NCBI GenBank assembly: GCA_964451255.1
Contig: CAYVHL010000004.1
Location: 103,435 to 167,434 of the forward strand
Direction: 5' to 3'
Length of the DNA stretch: 64,000 nucleotides
From: JAHBTB01 sp964451255
GTDB lineage: Bacteria; Armatimonadota; Fimbriimonadia; Fimbriimonadales; Fimbriimonadaceae
The notes under the pieces are model-generated. The model was not told where the DNA came from, did not search any database, and worked only from the letters and a program-made list of their open reading frames with translations. Both the position numbers and the translations under genes were made by a program. Of this stretch, positions 32,422 through 40,948 are shown piece by piece (position 1 is the stretch's first letter; each line of letters opens with the position of its first letter).

Positions 32422-32427
32422 TACAAT
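32422..32427 (+). promoter_or_regulatory. Candidate extended -10 (TGT-TACAAT) for the DISARM-like operon
   Basis: TACAAT with TG one base upstream, within the 349-base gap 32333-32681. It is about 255 bases before drmE, so a long leader would result. No gene is seen in the gap. Confidence 0.3.
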
Positions 32428-32681
32428 GGGACCCACACTGGCTTGGCTTTCCTATATGGGGGAGATCTGGGAAAGCCGGGGCCGAAGGAACCGCAACCTC
32501 ACGTGAAAGGCAGCCATATCACTGGTCCAGAAAGTGGCCGAAGCGTTTGGGCGGCCAACGGGCTGTCCGCTATCCAATGGCTGGCAGGTATTTGCCGATA
32601 CGCTAAGCCGGACACGTGCTACTTGACGGAGGCGGTTCATCTGGAAGCCTTTCCCAGGCGAAGACCGCTCGAGGAGGGCAC

Positions 32682-35138
32682 ATGCCGTCGATCCAAGAGC
32701 TTCTGAAGTCAAGGCAGGGGCTTCAGAACGTCGAAGCTGCGAAGCGTGCGGCAACGGCGCGGTCCCTTGGACCCTATGGCATCTGGTCTTGGATGTATGA
32801 CCGCTTCGGTGAACTTCCGCGTCGATCGCTGAGCCGTGCAGCACACGATAAGCTCTGGAACGGAGGTTTAACTTTCGAGTCGACTTCCACCAAGCCTGCA
32901 ACGGTCGGCGACTTGACCTCGCGACTCCTAGCAGCCGGGTTCCAGCAGCGAAGGAACGTGTTAGTCCTGTTGCCGGCTTCATCGGCCCAAGAACCCTACA
33001 TGCTTCCCAGCTTGATTGTCGCTTGGTACCTAGAAGCGAAGGCCCTCAAGGGCAAGAATCGGATTCTGTGTGTCAGCGGCCGATCAGGGGTGCAGCGGTA
33101 TCTGCGCAAGGCCGTCGTGGGCGGCCTGAACCTATCCGATGTATTAACACTCGAGGTTGACAGCCGCTCAAAACAAGCAGGTTCAGTCCAAACCGATGCC
33201 GACCTACCATACGTTGTTTGCGCCTGCCGCCCGGCTGAGCCAGCCAAGCTCCTATCAAGCCTTCAACCAGATCTTGTGCTCCTCGACCTGTGCGACTGTG
33301 ATGATGGTTCGTGGATCGGAGCCTTTCTCAAAGCCGCCACCGCCACTCATTGCGCGATCTGTGTATGGACGAACAATCCTTGGGTGTTTGCGGCTTCAGA
33401 GTTCTCGATAGATTGGCTCCGCTTTCGCTGGTCTGCTTTTCCACCCCCCAATGCAGCCGATGACCCGTTGTCTTTACGAGAACTGGTGCTGGAAGACCGC
33501 GATATCGAGTTTGAGGCTATCCAAGTTCCGATCATTGATGGAAGTGCCGTCCAAGCGCTGAGTCGGGCGAATTTGGAACTCATCAGAGCCAAGCCAACCG
33601 TGCGGTCAGCCGTTGCTGCTGCAGGGTATCGGCTAGTAGCCCGATACATCCGCACAATGACACGACTTCCAGTTCCGGTCCCTTACTACGAGGCGAAGTG
33701 CCGAGATCAATGGGGAATGAGGTCGATTGCGTCACTCGGGCAATCCTTAGATCAGTTCTTTATGCACTGGCCTGAGGCGCCGGAGGCGATGCACGCGGCC
33801 GTGTACTGGGCGAAGGACGCAGCTGCGAAACTCCCGGCACAGTGCCCCCCATTGGCCCAGTTCGCAGTTGAGTCGTTCATCGACGGCCGCTTCCCGGGAA
33901 TCGCCTTTCCCTCGCAGTCCCTTGCCGATGCGTTCAAGGAGTTCGCCGCTGCGGAGTATTACGTCGACTTGAACGACAGCAGACTGCCCTGGCTCGGCGT
34001 CGCCGGACGCTCTCCAGGAATGCCTGGCGAAGTCTTGCACGTAGGCATCCCATCAACCCTGTCGCTGGGAAGGAACAGCGCGCTGCTTATGGCGGATAGA
34101 ATCGCTGTTGCACACTATCCGTTCGAACGCCCACTGCTGCACTACGTCGTTACAGAAGTTCAGCGGATCTGGCCGGTCCAACTGTCCGAGCTCACAAGCT
34201 GCCTCGCGCAGCTGGCAGGCAAAGATGAGCCTCCTACGCCGGATACTGCGTATCCGCGGATAAAGCTCGCTGAGGAGCCCATCGAGGTCGATCTAGACCA
34301 AACGAGCACAGCTGCCATTGACCTAGAATCCTTGGTGCCAAAAGATATCTGGACCTCACTGCTGAGAGAAGACGACGTGGAGCCTGGGTTCGGAAGTGAA
34401 GAGGCTGTGAACGGTGCCGTCTGGGTCACCCGGGTCGTACAAGTGAACTTCATCGACGGCCGGTGCATTCGACTCTCCCAGGAGGGCCAGGTTCAATCGG
34501 CAAGAAACGGCAGGTTCCAAGAGGTCGACGCAGTAGATCTCGAACCAGGAGATGAGATGCTTGTGGTCGATGGAGCGCGACGGCAAGATTTGTATTCTCT
34601 GATTCTCGATCGACTCCATTCGGGAACAACAGTTGCGACATTCGTGGACCTCATGGATCGGTGGCGTTCGGAGATAGCGACGCACTACCGCACGGTCTGG
34701 CGGGCCAGGGGAGGCACTTTCACGTCCTTGCTCGCAGCAATCCAGCGCGATGGAAGCCGGATCACTACCGAACAGACTGTTAGGGCATGGGTTTTAGGCT
34801 GGCACTTGCCCCAAGACAGGATGGATATAAAGAGAGTTGCCACGTTTTTGCAGATGCCGTTCGCGAGCAAGCAATATACTTCGATCGCTTGGGCCGGGAC
34901 CCAGCTCGCCAATGTCCATCGAGCGACTTCCAGACAAATCAACAACTGGCTGGAAGTGCGGATAACCAATCCTGCTCGAGCACGAGCGGCAATGAATGCC
35001 GAAGTGGACTCCTCTCTTGGGGTATCTCTTCGTGACTTCTACGACGCCGTTGTGGTGCTCGAAGTGGAATCCGTTCAGGTGCTGGAGGGTGGGATGCCTT
35101 CAAGTGTACTTGGCCAGCTTGTGAGTAGAAAAGAATGA
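32682..35138 (+). CDS. drmE: DrmE-like protein of a class 2 DISARM system
   Basis: An 818-aa protein from ATG 32682, four bases after GAGGAGGG. The N-terminal ~130 residues carry RNVLVLLPASSAQEPYMLPSLIVAWYLEAKALKGKNRILCVSG, a degenerate P-loop-like opening. The C-terminal third contains VDAVDLEPGDEMLVVDG and a helical end. Size, order (drmE-drmA-drmB-drmC) and coupling (ATGA to drmA) identify it as DrmE rather than any catalytic motif. DrmE's molecular role is not established. Confidence 0.68.
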   Translation: MPSIQELLKSRQGLQNVEAAKRAATARSLGPYGIWSWMYDRFGELPRRSLSRAAHDKLWNGGLTFESTSTKPATVGDLTSRLLAAGFQQRRNVLVLLPASSAQEPYMLPSLIVAWYLEAKALKGKNRILCVSGRSGVQRYLRKAVVGGLNLSDVLTLEVDSRSKQAGSVQTDADLPYVVCACRPAEPAKLLSSLQPDLVLLDLCDCDDGSWIGAFLKAATATHCAICVWTNNPWVFAASEFSIDWLRFRWSAFPPPNAADDPLSLRELVLEDRDIEFEAIQVPIIDGSAVQALSRANLELIRAKPTVRSAVAAAGYRLVARYIRTMTRLPVPVPYYEAKCRDQWGMRSIASLGQSLDQFFMHWPEAPEAMHAAVYWAKDAAAKLPAQCPPLAQFAVESFIDGRFPGIAFPSQSLADAFKEFAAAEYYVDLNDSRLPWLGVAGRSPGMPGEVLHVGIPSTLSLGRNSALLMADRIAVAHYPFERPLLHYVVTEVQRIWPVQLSELTSCLAQLAGKDEPPTPDTAYPRIKLAEEPIEVDLDQTSTAAIDLESLVPKDIWTSLLREDDVEPGFGSEEAVNGAVWVTRVVQVNFIDGRCIRLSQEGQVQSARNGRFQEVDAVDLEPGDEMLVVDGARRQDLYSLILDRLHSGTTVATFVDLMDRWRSEIATHYRTVWRARGGTFTSLLAAIQRDGSRITTEQTVRAWVLGWHLPQDRMDIKRVATFLQMPFASKQYTSIAWAGTQLANVHRATSRQINNWLEVRITNPARARAAMNAEVDSSLGVSLRDFYDAVVVLEVESVQVLEGGMPSSVLGQLVSRKE

Positions 35139-38100
35139 GCAATGACGAGATCCCTCAATCAGTCCGAGAAGAAATCGCGTACGCGAACGGACTCATAAGC
35201 TTCATCACCGACCAGGCCTCTGGACGCGCTACCGACGAGTGCATCGGTGAGATGCCGCGCAATTTGTACTTTATTGGCAGCATTCGACCAGAGCCACTCG
35301 AACAAGAAGCTCAGCGCTGGCTACGAGACCTCGCAGAGAAGCTCGCACCGGTTGCAATCGGGGTCGAGGTGGGTCTACATACAGCCGGCCAATCCATGGA
35401 AATTGCAGCTACTGCGAGTTGGTCTGTTTACTACCGAGTGCGCCCCAGCTACAAGGAGCAGATCGAGTTTCAGAACCCGTCTGGGGCAGCCGAAGAAGAA
35501 GCGACTGAGGAGGATACAAGCTCAGACACAAACATTCCGCCGACACAGCCACGCCGACCGACGCGTGAACGCCTCAAACCTCGCTTTAGGAAGATTCTCT
35601 GCACAGCGTCTGGTACGATCCGGGTCTCGAGGGGTCCTTCGGCAGCTCAGATTGATGCAGCCTCACTCCAAAGCGCAATTGACTCCGAACTGGATCGGGC
35701 AAGATCCCTAATTCTGAACGATCCCCTCGCGCTGAGGACGGGGCGTCAACAGCAAGACAAGCCAGACCGCCTCGTCCAAACTGACATGGCCTCTGAGGCA
35801 AGCTACTCTGCTTTTTGGCAGGGTCTCACTTTTGTCCCGCAAACCCCCTGGGAGTTGAATGTCATTGCCGAGGCACGAGTCTCGCCCGAGACAACCAATG
35901 ATATCGTGCTAATAACCGATCTTGCCAATCAAACAAAGATTTCAGATCGAGATGAGGTCCACGAGCCCTTCATCTTTGAAGTGCAGTTGGCAATGGAACT
36001 GCCTCCCGATGTGGTGAGGCCCTTCTACTTGCTTACTGCACCAAAAGATTTTCGGGAAGACCCCCGCATGTTTGGCCGGGGTCGCAACTGCGGCGCCACG
36101 TTTAAGAATGGTGTGCTCTCCACCACTCACACACCCATGTATGAACAAGGCAGATATCGTGCACGCGCGACGCCCGAAGCCAAGGTTCGTGATTTGGTGA
36201 CGGAGCCGATCCCCACGTTGGCCACCATTCTCGGGGGCATGAAAGACTACTTGCGCGAGTGGGATAGCGCACTCGTGAACTACCGATCCATGCCGTGGTG
36301 GGATTCGAACAAAGAAGCTGCATTTGATAAGGACAGAAAAACCTATATCGATGAAATCACGCGCTTTGAGGATGGTTTAAGGCTCTTACAGGGCAGCGAT
36401 GATGTCCTACATGCATTTCGACTCACTCAAAAGGCCTTCGAGCTAAATGCGCCCGGTATGAAATGGCGGCTAATGCAGATCGTGTTTCTTGTTTGCCAGC
36501 TCAGAGGGCTTACAGGAGACTCGGAGGCTGAGGTCGAGCGCGACATCGTGGACATAGTCTACTTTCCTACAGGAGGCGGTAAGACCGAGGCATACCTAGC
36601 CTGCGTCACCTTCTCGTGTTTTTGGGATCGGCTTAGAGGCAAGGCGGCGGGAGTTACGGCTTGGGCCCGCTTCCCTCTGCGCCTATTGTCCGTTCAGCAG
36701 TTGCAGCGTTTCACGAACATTATTGCCAGTGCTGACCTTGTTCGGAGGGGAGATCCCGATGTAAGGCTGAGTGGGAAGAACGTGGATCACTTCGCAGTTG
36801 GATATTATGTCGGCCAGGGAGTAACACCTAACTCAATAGCCGGCGAGAATACGTCTAGATCCGGTCTGCCGTGGGCGCAGGCAACAGACGACGACTTTAT
36901 TCAACGCTTTAAGAGGATCACGTATTGCCCGGTGTGCCGTGATGCAAGCGGCAGCCGGAACATGCCAATCAGGGTTGTCTTTGACAGGGATCGTGTGTCC
37001 CTTCTGCATCGCTGCCAGAATCCAGAGTGCCCATTTCCTGATGGCCTTTTGCCGGTCTATGTGGTGGACAACGACATCTATCGATACCTTCCAAGCGTGA
37101 TGGTGGGCACGATCGATAAGTTGGCCCAACTGGGTGTCGCTCGAAAGTTCAGCATGATCCTTGGCAGAGTGGATGGCAGGTGCCCCAAGCATGGCTACTA
37201 TAATGGCAAGTGCTGCCAAGATGATGTCTGCCGGGAGAGACTTGTGACGGGGGGGCTGCCGCCCGGCCTGTCAGGGCCCTCCCTGTTCGTCCAAGACGAA
37301 TTGCACCTTCTTCGAGAGGGGCTGGGGACATACGACGGCCACTACGAAACCATTTTCCAGGAGATGATCCGGCTAGCAGGATCTTGCCAGCCAATCAAGA
37401 TCATTGCCTCGTCAGCGACAATCGAAAAGTTCGAGGTTCAAGTGGAGCACCTCTACTGTCGCTCCCGATCAAGAGTTTTCCCTGGGTACGGCCCAGTTCG
37501 CGGGGAGTCCTTTTACGCGCAGACATTTCCTTATCCTCAACGAGTTTTCGTGGGGGTAATGCCGAGGAACAAGACGCTGCTGCGCGCGCTAATAGAGCTA
37601 GGCGAATACTTCTTCCGTTGCGCCACAGATGCGAAGTCGCGCGAGCCGCAGATGGCCAAGCTCTACAACGCAATGGCCACTTACTTTCTGGCGAACAGAG
37701 AGTTGGATGCTTTCGAAAGAGATTTGAAGGATTACGTCTCGCCCAGGCTAACGGCCGCAAACTTACCAGTTCCAGCAATTTCCGCGCTAACCGGGAACAC
37801 GCTAGCCGACGAGGTTAGCAACATCCTGCGCACGTTGGAGAATGCTCCTGCGGCGTCAGATCCCCCAGAAGCCGTCCTCGCCACGTATACGATCAGCCAT
37901 GGTGTTGACATTGACCGGTTGAACGTAATGTTCTTCTTCGGCATGCCTAGATCGACATCGGAGTACATTCAGGCGTCAAGCCGGGTTGGTCGAGCTCATG
38001 TCGGCGTGGTATTCACGTGCTTCAACCCCTCACGAGAAAGAGAACAGAGTCACTATCACTATTTCGCCAAGCATCACGAGTTTCTTGGCAGATTGGTAGA

Positions 38101-38566
38101 GCCGGTCCCGGTCAATAGGTGGTCCAAGTTCTCACTTGAACGGACCCTCCCGGGGGCGCTCGTCGCCACTCTATATCACGACTACGGCGCAAGCTTGCCT
38201 GTAGCAAGGAGAAATGACGTGTCCTTTGTTGATCGCGTAAAGCAGATGCTCTCAACTGAAGCTGTGACCTTTTCGCGCCTGGAGAACACGGTGTGTGCGA
38301 GCTATGGACTTGATGGCGCGAACGATCCTATTCGACTATCGTTTCGCCAGAGGTTATCCCAAAGGCTACGACAGCTTGTACGTGACCAGATTGAGACGAA
38401 TGCGCGTCCGGTGCAATGGCTTTCCGAAGCACTCGCGCCACCTCCTATGAGGAGCTTGCGCGAAGTCGACGATCCCGTATCGATCCGGCTTGACTACGCC
38501 GGTCAGGCGTGGGGCCGACAAAACGGCCGCCGCTCTGAGGGAGGTGATGGCAGTGGAGGTCGGTAA
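35135..38566 (+). CDS. drmA: DISARM helicase-like protein DrmA
   Basis: A 1143-aa SF2-type ATPase. The N-terminal ~470 residues hold family-specific domains. Walker A is FPTGGGKTEAY at about 477, and motif II is QDELHLL at about 721 (DELH box). Motif III is IIASSATIE. The C-terminal lobe has TISHGVDIDRLNVMFFFGMP and motif VI YIQASSRVGRAHVG. Several Cys-rich knots (YCPVCRDASG, HRCQNPECPF) lie between the motor lobes. DrmA works with DrmB to recognise and block incoming phage DNA. It overlaps drmE by four bases. Confidence 0.88.
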   Translation: MSNDEIPQSVREEIAYANGLISFITDQASGRATDECIGEMPRNLYFIGSIRPEPLEQEAQRWLRDLAEKLAPVAIGVEVGLHTAGQSMEIAATASWSVYYRVRPSYKEQIEFQNPSGAAEEEATEEDTSSDTNIPPTQPRRPTRERLKPRFRKILCTASGTIRVSRGPSAAQIDAASLQSAIDSELDRARSLILNDPLALRTGRQQQDKPDRLVQTDMASEASYSAFWQGLTFVPQTPWELNVIAEARVSPETTNDIVLITDLANQTKISDRDEVHEPFIFEVQLAMELPPDVVRPFYLLTAPKDFREDPRMFGRGRNCGATFKNGVLSTTHTPMYEQGRYRARATPEAKVRDLVTEPIPTLATILGGMKDYLREWDSALVNYRSMPWWDSNKEAAFDKDRKTYIDEITRFEDGLRLLQGSDDVLHAFRLTQKAFELNAPGMKWRLMQIVFLVCQLRGLTGDSEAEVERDIVDIVYFPTGGGKTEAYLACVTFSCFWDRLRGKAAGVTAWARFPLRLLSVQQLQRFTNIIASADLVRRGDPDVRLSGKNVDHFAVGYYVGQGVTPNSIAGENTSRSGLPWAQATDDDFIQRFKRITYCPVCRDASGSRNMPIRVVFDRDRVSLLHRCQNPECPFPDGLLPVYVVDNDIYRYLPSVMVGTIDKLAQLGVARKFSMILGRVDGRCPKHGYYNGKCCQDDVCRERLVTGGLPPGLSGPSLFVQDELHLLREGLGTYDGHYETIFQEMIRLAGSCQPIKIIASSATIEKFEVQVEHLYCRSRSRVFPGYGPVRGESFYAQTFPYPQRVFVGVMPRNKTLLRALIELGEYFFRCATDAKSREPQMAKLYNAMATYFLANRELDAFERDLKDYVSPRLTAANLPVPAISALTGNTLADEVSNILRTLENAPAASDPPEAVLATYTISHGVDIDRLNVMFFFGMPRSTSEYIQASSRVGRAHVGVVFTCFNPSREREQSHYHYFAKHHEFLGRLVEPVPVNRWSKFSLERTLPGALVATLYHDYGASLPVARRNDVSFVDRVKQMLSTEAVTFSRLENTVCASYGLDGANDPIRLSFRQRLSQRLRQLVRDQIETNARPVQWLSEALAPPPMRSLREVDDPVSIRLDYAGQAWGRQNGRRSEGGDGSGGR

Positions 38567-40415
38567 GCAGCAGGTCCTTTTTCAGTATCTGCCTGGCAAA
38601 GTCTTTGATCATCGTGACGGCGCCGTTGCTCGCGTAACAGGCATTCAGGGCACGGAGCGAAATGACATCAGCCGCGATCTGCTCTTGCAGGCGATTCGAG
38701 AACATGCCCAGTCATGGCCGAGTGGACCAGGGCAGCAGAACCAGCGCCCGAGCCTCCCCGACGTCTTTCTTAACGATGTGTCGCAGTTCGTATTCGTGGA
38801 CCCGGACGAGGTCGCCTCTGAGCTCTTCCCACTTGTATTCTGGTGTCAGGACACGACTTGCGGCCACGCGCGCGAGTACACAGCAGATCGCCTTCCGCCT
38901 GCTACATGCCCTCGGTGTCAGAAGGGGAAATTCATTCAACTTCCATTCGTTTTGATGCATGAGTGCGGCAAGCTGGCTCAGTGGTCGCCGCCAGCCTGTC
39001 CAAGGTGCAAGTCACGTTCAAACATGGCGCTTCAGAGACGCGGGTCTCAAGTGTCGAGCAATTCGAGATGGTGGTGTCTGAGATGCAAGTTCGAAGCACA
39101 ACCCTTGGCCGGCTTTTGCTCCTGCAACTGGTCGGCTCCAAGCTTCGACGTCACTCGGATGCTCCGTTTCGAACTTTATCGTGTCGGACGCGCGATGTAC
39201 CCGCAATCGGTTACGATGGCGTATCAGCCCGGTCCAGATAGTTCCCAAATCCTTTCAACGCCCGGCTGGCAAGCTGCGGCGGCCTCAATCTATTTTGATC
39301 TGCCGCTTACGCGAGGCCTGACATTAGAGGACTGGTGCGTTCGCAATAGCGTTGGAGTCACGGGTCCTTCGACAGCCCAGGCTGAACTCACGACCGAAGA
39401 GTGGGACGACCTCCTGACGAGGCTTCGAACTGGCGAATTCAATCCGGATCAGATGACAGCAAAAGTTGAGGAACTTAGGACTGCAAAGAGGAGTGAGTTA
39501 GACAAATCAAGTCCAACTCGAGTGACGGACGAATTGACCACGCACACGGGTTTAGGGCCCGATACTTGGGAGTCTGCAGGTCGAGAACTGTTAGAGACAA
39601 TCTCCATCCGAAAGGTCGGCGACGACGGGCGCATAGTTGTTGGCCAAGAGTCACCAGAAGCGGACCTGCTCAGGGCATTGGGTATTGCAGAGCTATCAGT
39701 CGTTTCCGACTTTCCCGTAACGACAGCGGTCTACGGGTATACGAGGGGAAGGAGCGGCCCGAATGAATCGTGGTTAAATGCGTTTCCCCGCGACCAGCGG
39801 TTTAATCGAATACCCGTCTACACGGACGTTATGGAAACCGATGCGCTGATCGTCACTCTCGATTCTGTAGAGCTCGTAAAGTGGCTTGAGAGTCTGGGGT
39901 ATAGCTGCCAAACGCCAGGAGAAAGCACGGATGATAGAGTCAGATCCAAGGCATACTTTTTGGATCTCTTCGATGGCACCAACCTGAGGGAAACGCTGGG
40001 CGCATCTATGCCTGAGGCTCGCTTGGCCTTCGGTGCATTGCACTCGCTCGCACATTACTCGATTCGCCAAGCTGCGTTGCTGTGCGGCCTCGATGTGACC
40101 AGCATGTCGGAATACCTTCTCCCCAGGTCCCTTTCATTCGCCATTTTCTGCAATCACCAGTTCGGTGCCACGATCGGCGCGCTAATTTCGTTGTTTGAGC
40201 AAACACTTCCTCAGTGGCTGGAGTCTATCCGAGAAGAATCTTCCTGCATATATGATCCGGTTTGCACCCGAAATGGCGGCGCATGCCATGCTTGTTCTCA
40301 CCTGGCAGAAACGAGTTGCCGATACTTCAACCTTAACCTAGGACGCCCGTTTCTGTTCGGAGGGCTAGATAAAGAGCTCGGTCGCATCGAGAGGGGTTAC
40401 TTTGAACGGAGATGA
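38547..40415 (+). CDS. drmB: DISARM protein DrmB (DUF1998)
   Basis: 622 aa from ATG 38547, preceded by GAGGGAGG; an upstream in-frame start at 38490 would overlap drmA further. It is Cys-rich: CQDTTCGHAREYTADRLPPATCPRCQ (about 110-140), CPRCKSRSN, WWCLRCKF, then the C-terminal YDPVCTRNGGACHACSHLAETSC, typical of the DUF1998 domain. DrmB partners DrmA and carries zinc fingers but no motor. Its stop overlaps the drmC start. Confidence 0.86.
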   Translation: MAVEVGKQQVLFQYLPGKVFDHRDGAVARVTGIQGTERNDISRDLLLQAIREHAQSWPSGPGQQNQRPSLPDVFLNDVSQFVFVDPDEVASELFPLVFWCQDTTCGHAREYTADRLPPATCPRCQKGKFIQLPFVLMHECGKLAQWSPPACPRCKSRSNMALQRRGSQVSSNSRWWCLRCKFEAQPLAGFCSCNWSAPSFDVTRMLRFELYRVGRAMYPQSVTMAYQPGPDSSQILSTPGWQAAAASIYFDLPLTRGLTLEDWCVRNSVGVTGPSTAQAELTTEEWDDLLTRLRTGEFNPDQMTAKVEELRTAKRSELDKSSPTRVTDELTTHTGLGPDTWESAGRELLETISIRKVGDDGRIVVGQESPEADLLRALGIAELSVVSDFPVTTAVYGYTRGRSGPNESWLNAFPRDQRFNRIPVYTDVMETDALIVTLDSVELVKWLESLGYSCQTPGESTDDRVRSKAYFLDLFDGTNLRETLGASMPEARLAFGALHSLAHYSIRQAALLCGLDVTSMSEYLLPRSLSFAIFCNHQFGATIGALISLFEQTLPQWLESIREESSCIYDPVCTRNGGACHACSHLAETSCRYFNLNLGRPFLFGGLDKELGRIERGYFERR

Positions 40416-40948
40416 TCGGAGATTCTAACGTCATCTTGGTCGTCACCTCACCCTTCTCCGCAAATCCTACTGATGCACTGGGCCCGAGTCTAAGATCGAC
40501 GGCCGGTGTGATCGCCGATCTGATCCACGATAGCGAGCGAGAACTCTTGATTGCTACTCCATACCTCACGGCGGAAGAGGAGTATGTCGGCGGTGAATCC
40601 CTTTACTCAGCAATGGTTGCGGCTTCTGCTCGGGGAGTTCTTGTTCGGTGTTTCTTCTCTGCCGAAGGTGCTATCGCGTTTAGTAAGAGCGGGCTCCAGG
40701 CTGGTCTTCGCTTCGCTGAGGTTTACGTGCCAAACAAGAAATTCGTATCGGATGGATATCTTGGATCCCATGCTAAGGTGGTGATCGCTGATGGCAGGCA
40801 AGCGTATATAGGAAGCGCCAATCTAACCAGCCCAGGGATGCACTCGCACCTTGAGGTGGGCGTATTGGTGAGCGGCAAAGTAGCAGAGCAGTGTCGAGCG
40901 CTTTGGACTAACGTCTTGGCATCCGATTTCTTCCTCCGCTACCGATGA
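40412..40948 (+). CDS. drmC: DISARM phospholipase D-like nuclease DrmC
   Basis: 178 aa with one PLD (HKD-type) half-site: H120-x-K122 in SHAKVVIADGR and the GSANLTSPG loop (134-142). A single site means it must dimerise, as do other small PLD nucleases. The stop of drmB and this ATG overlap (40412-40415). Its last 41 bases are antisense to the end of the GNAT-ABC gene. Confidence 0.85.
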   Translation: MIGDSNVILVVTSPFSANPTDALGPSLRSTAGVIADLIHDSERELLIATPYLTAEEEYVGGESLYSAMVAASARGVLVRCFFSAEGAIAFSKSGLQAGLRFAEVYVPNKKFVSDGYLGSHAKVVIADGRQAYIGSANLTSPGMHSHLEVGVLVSGKVAEQCRALWTNVLASDFFLRYR

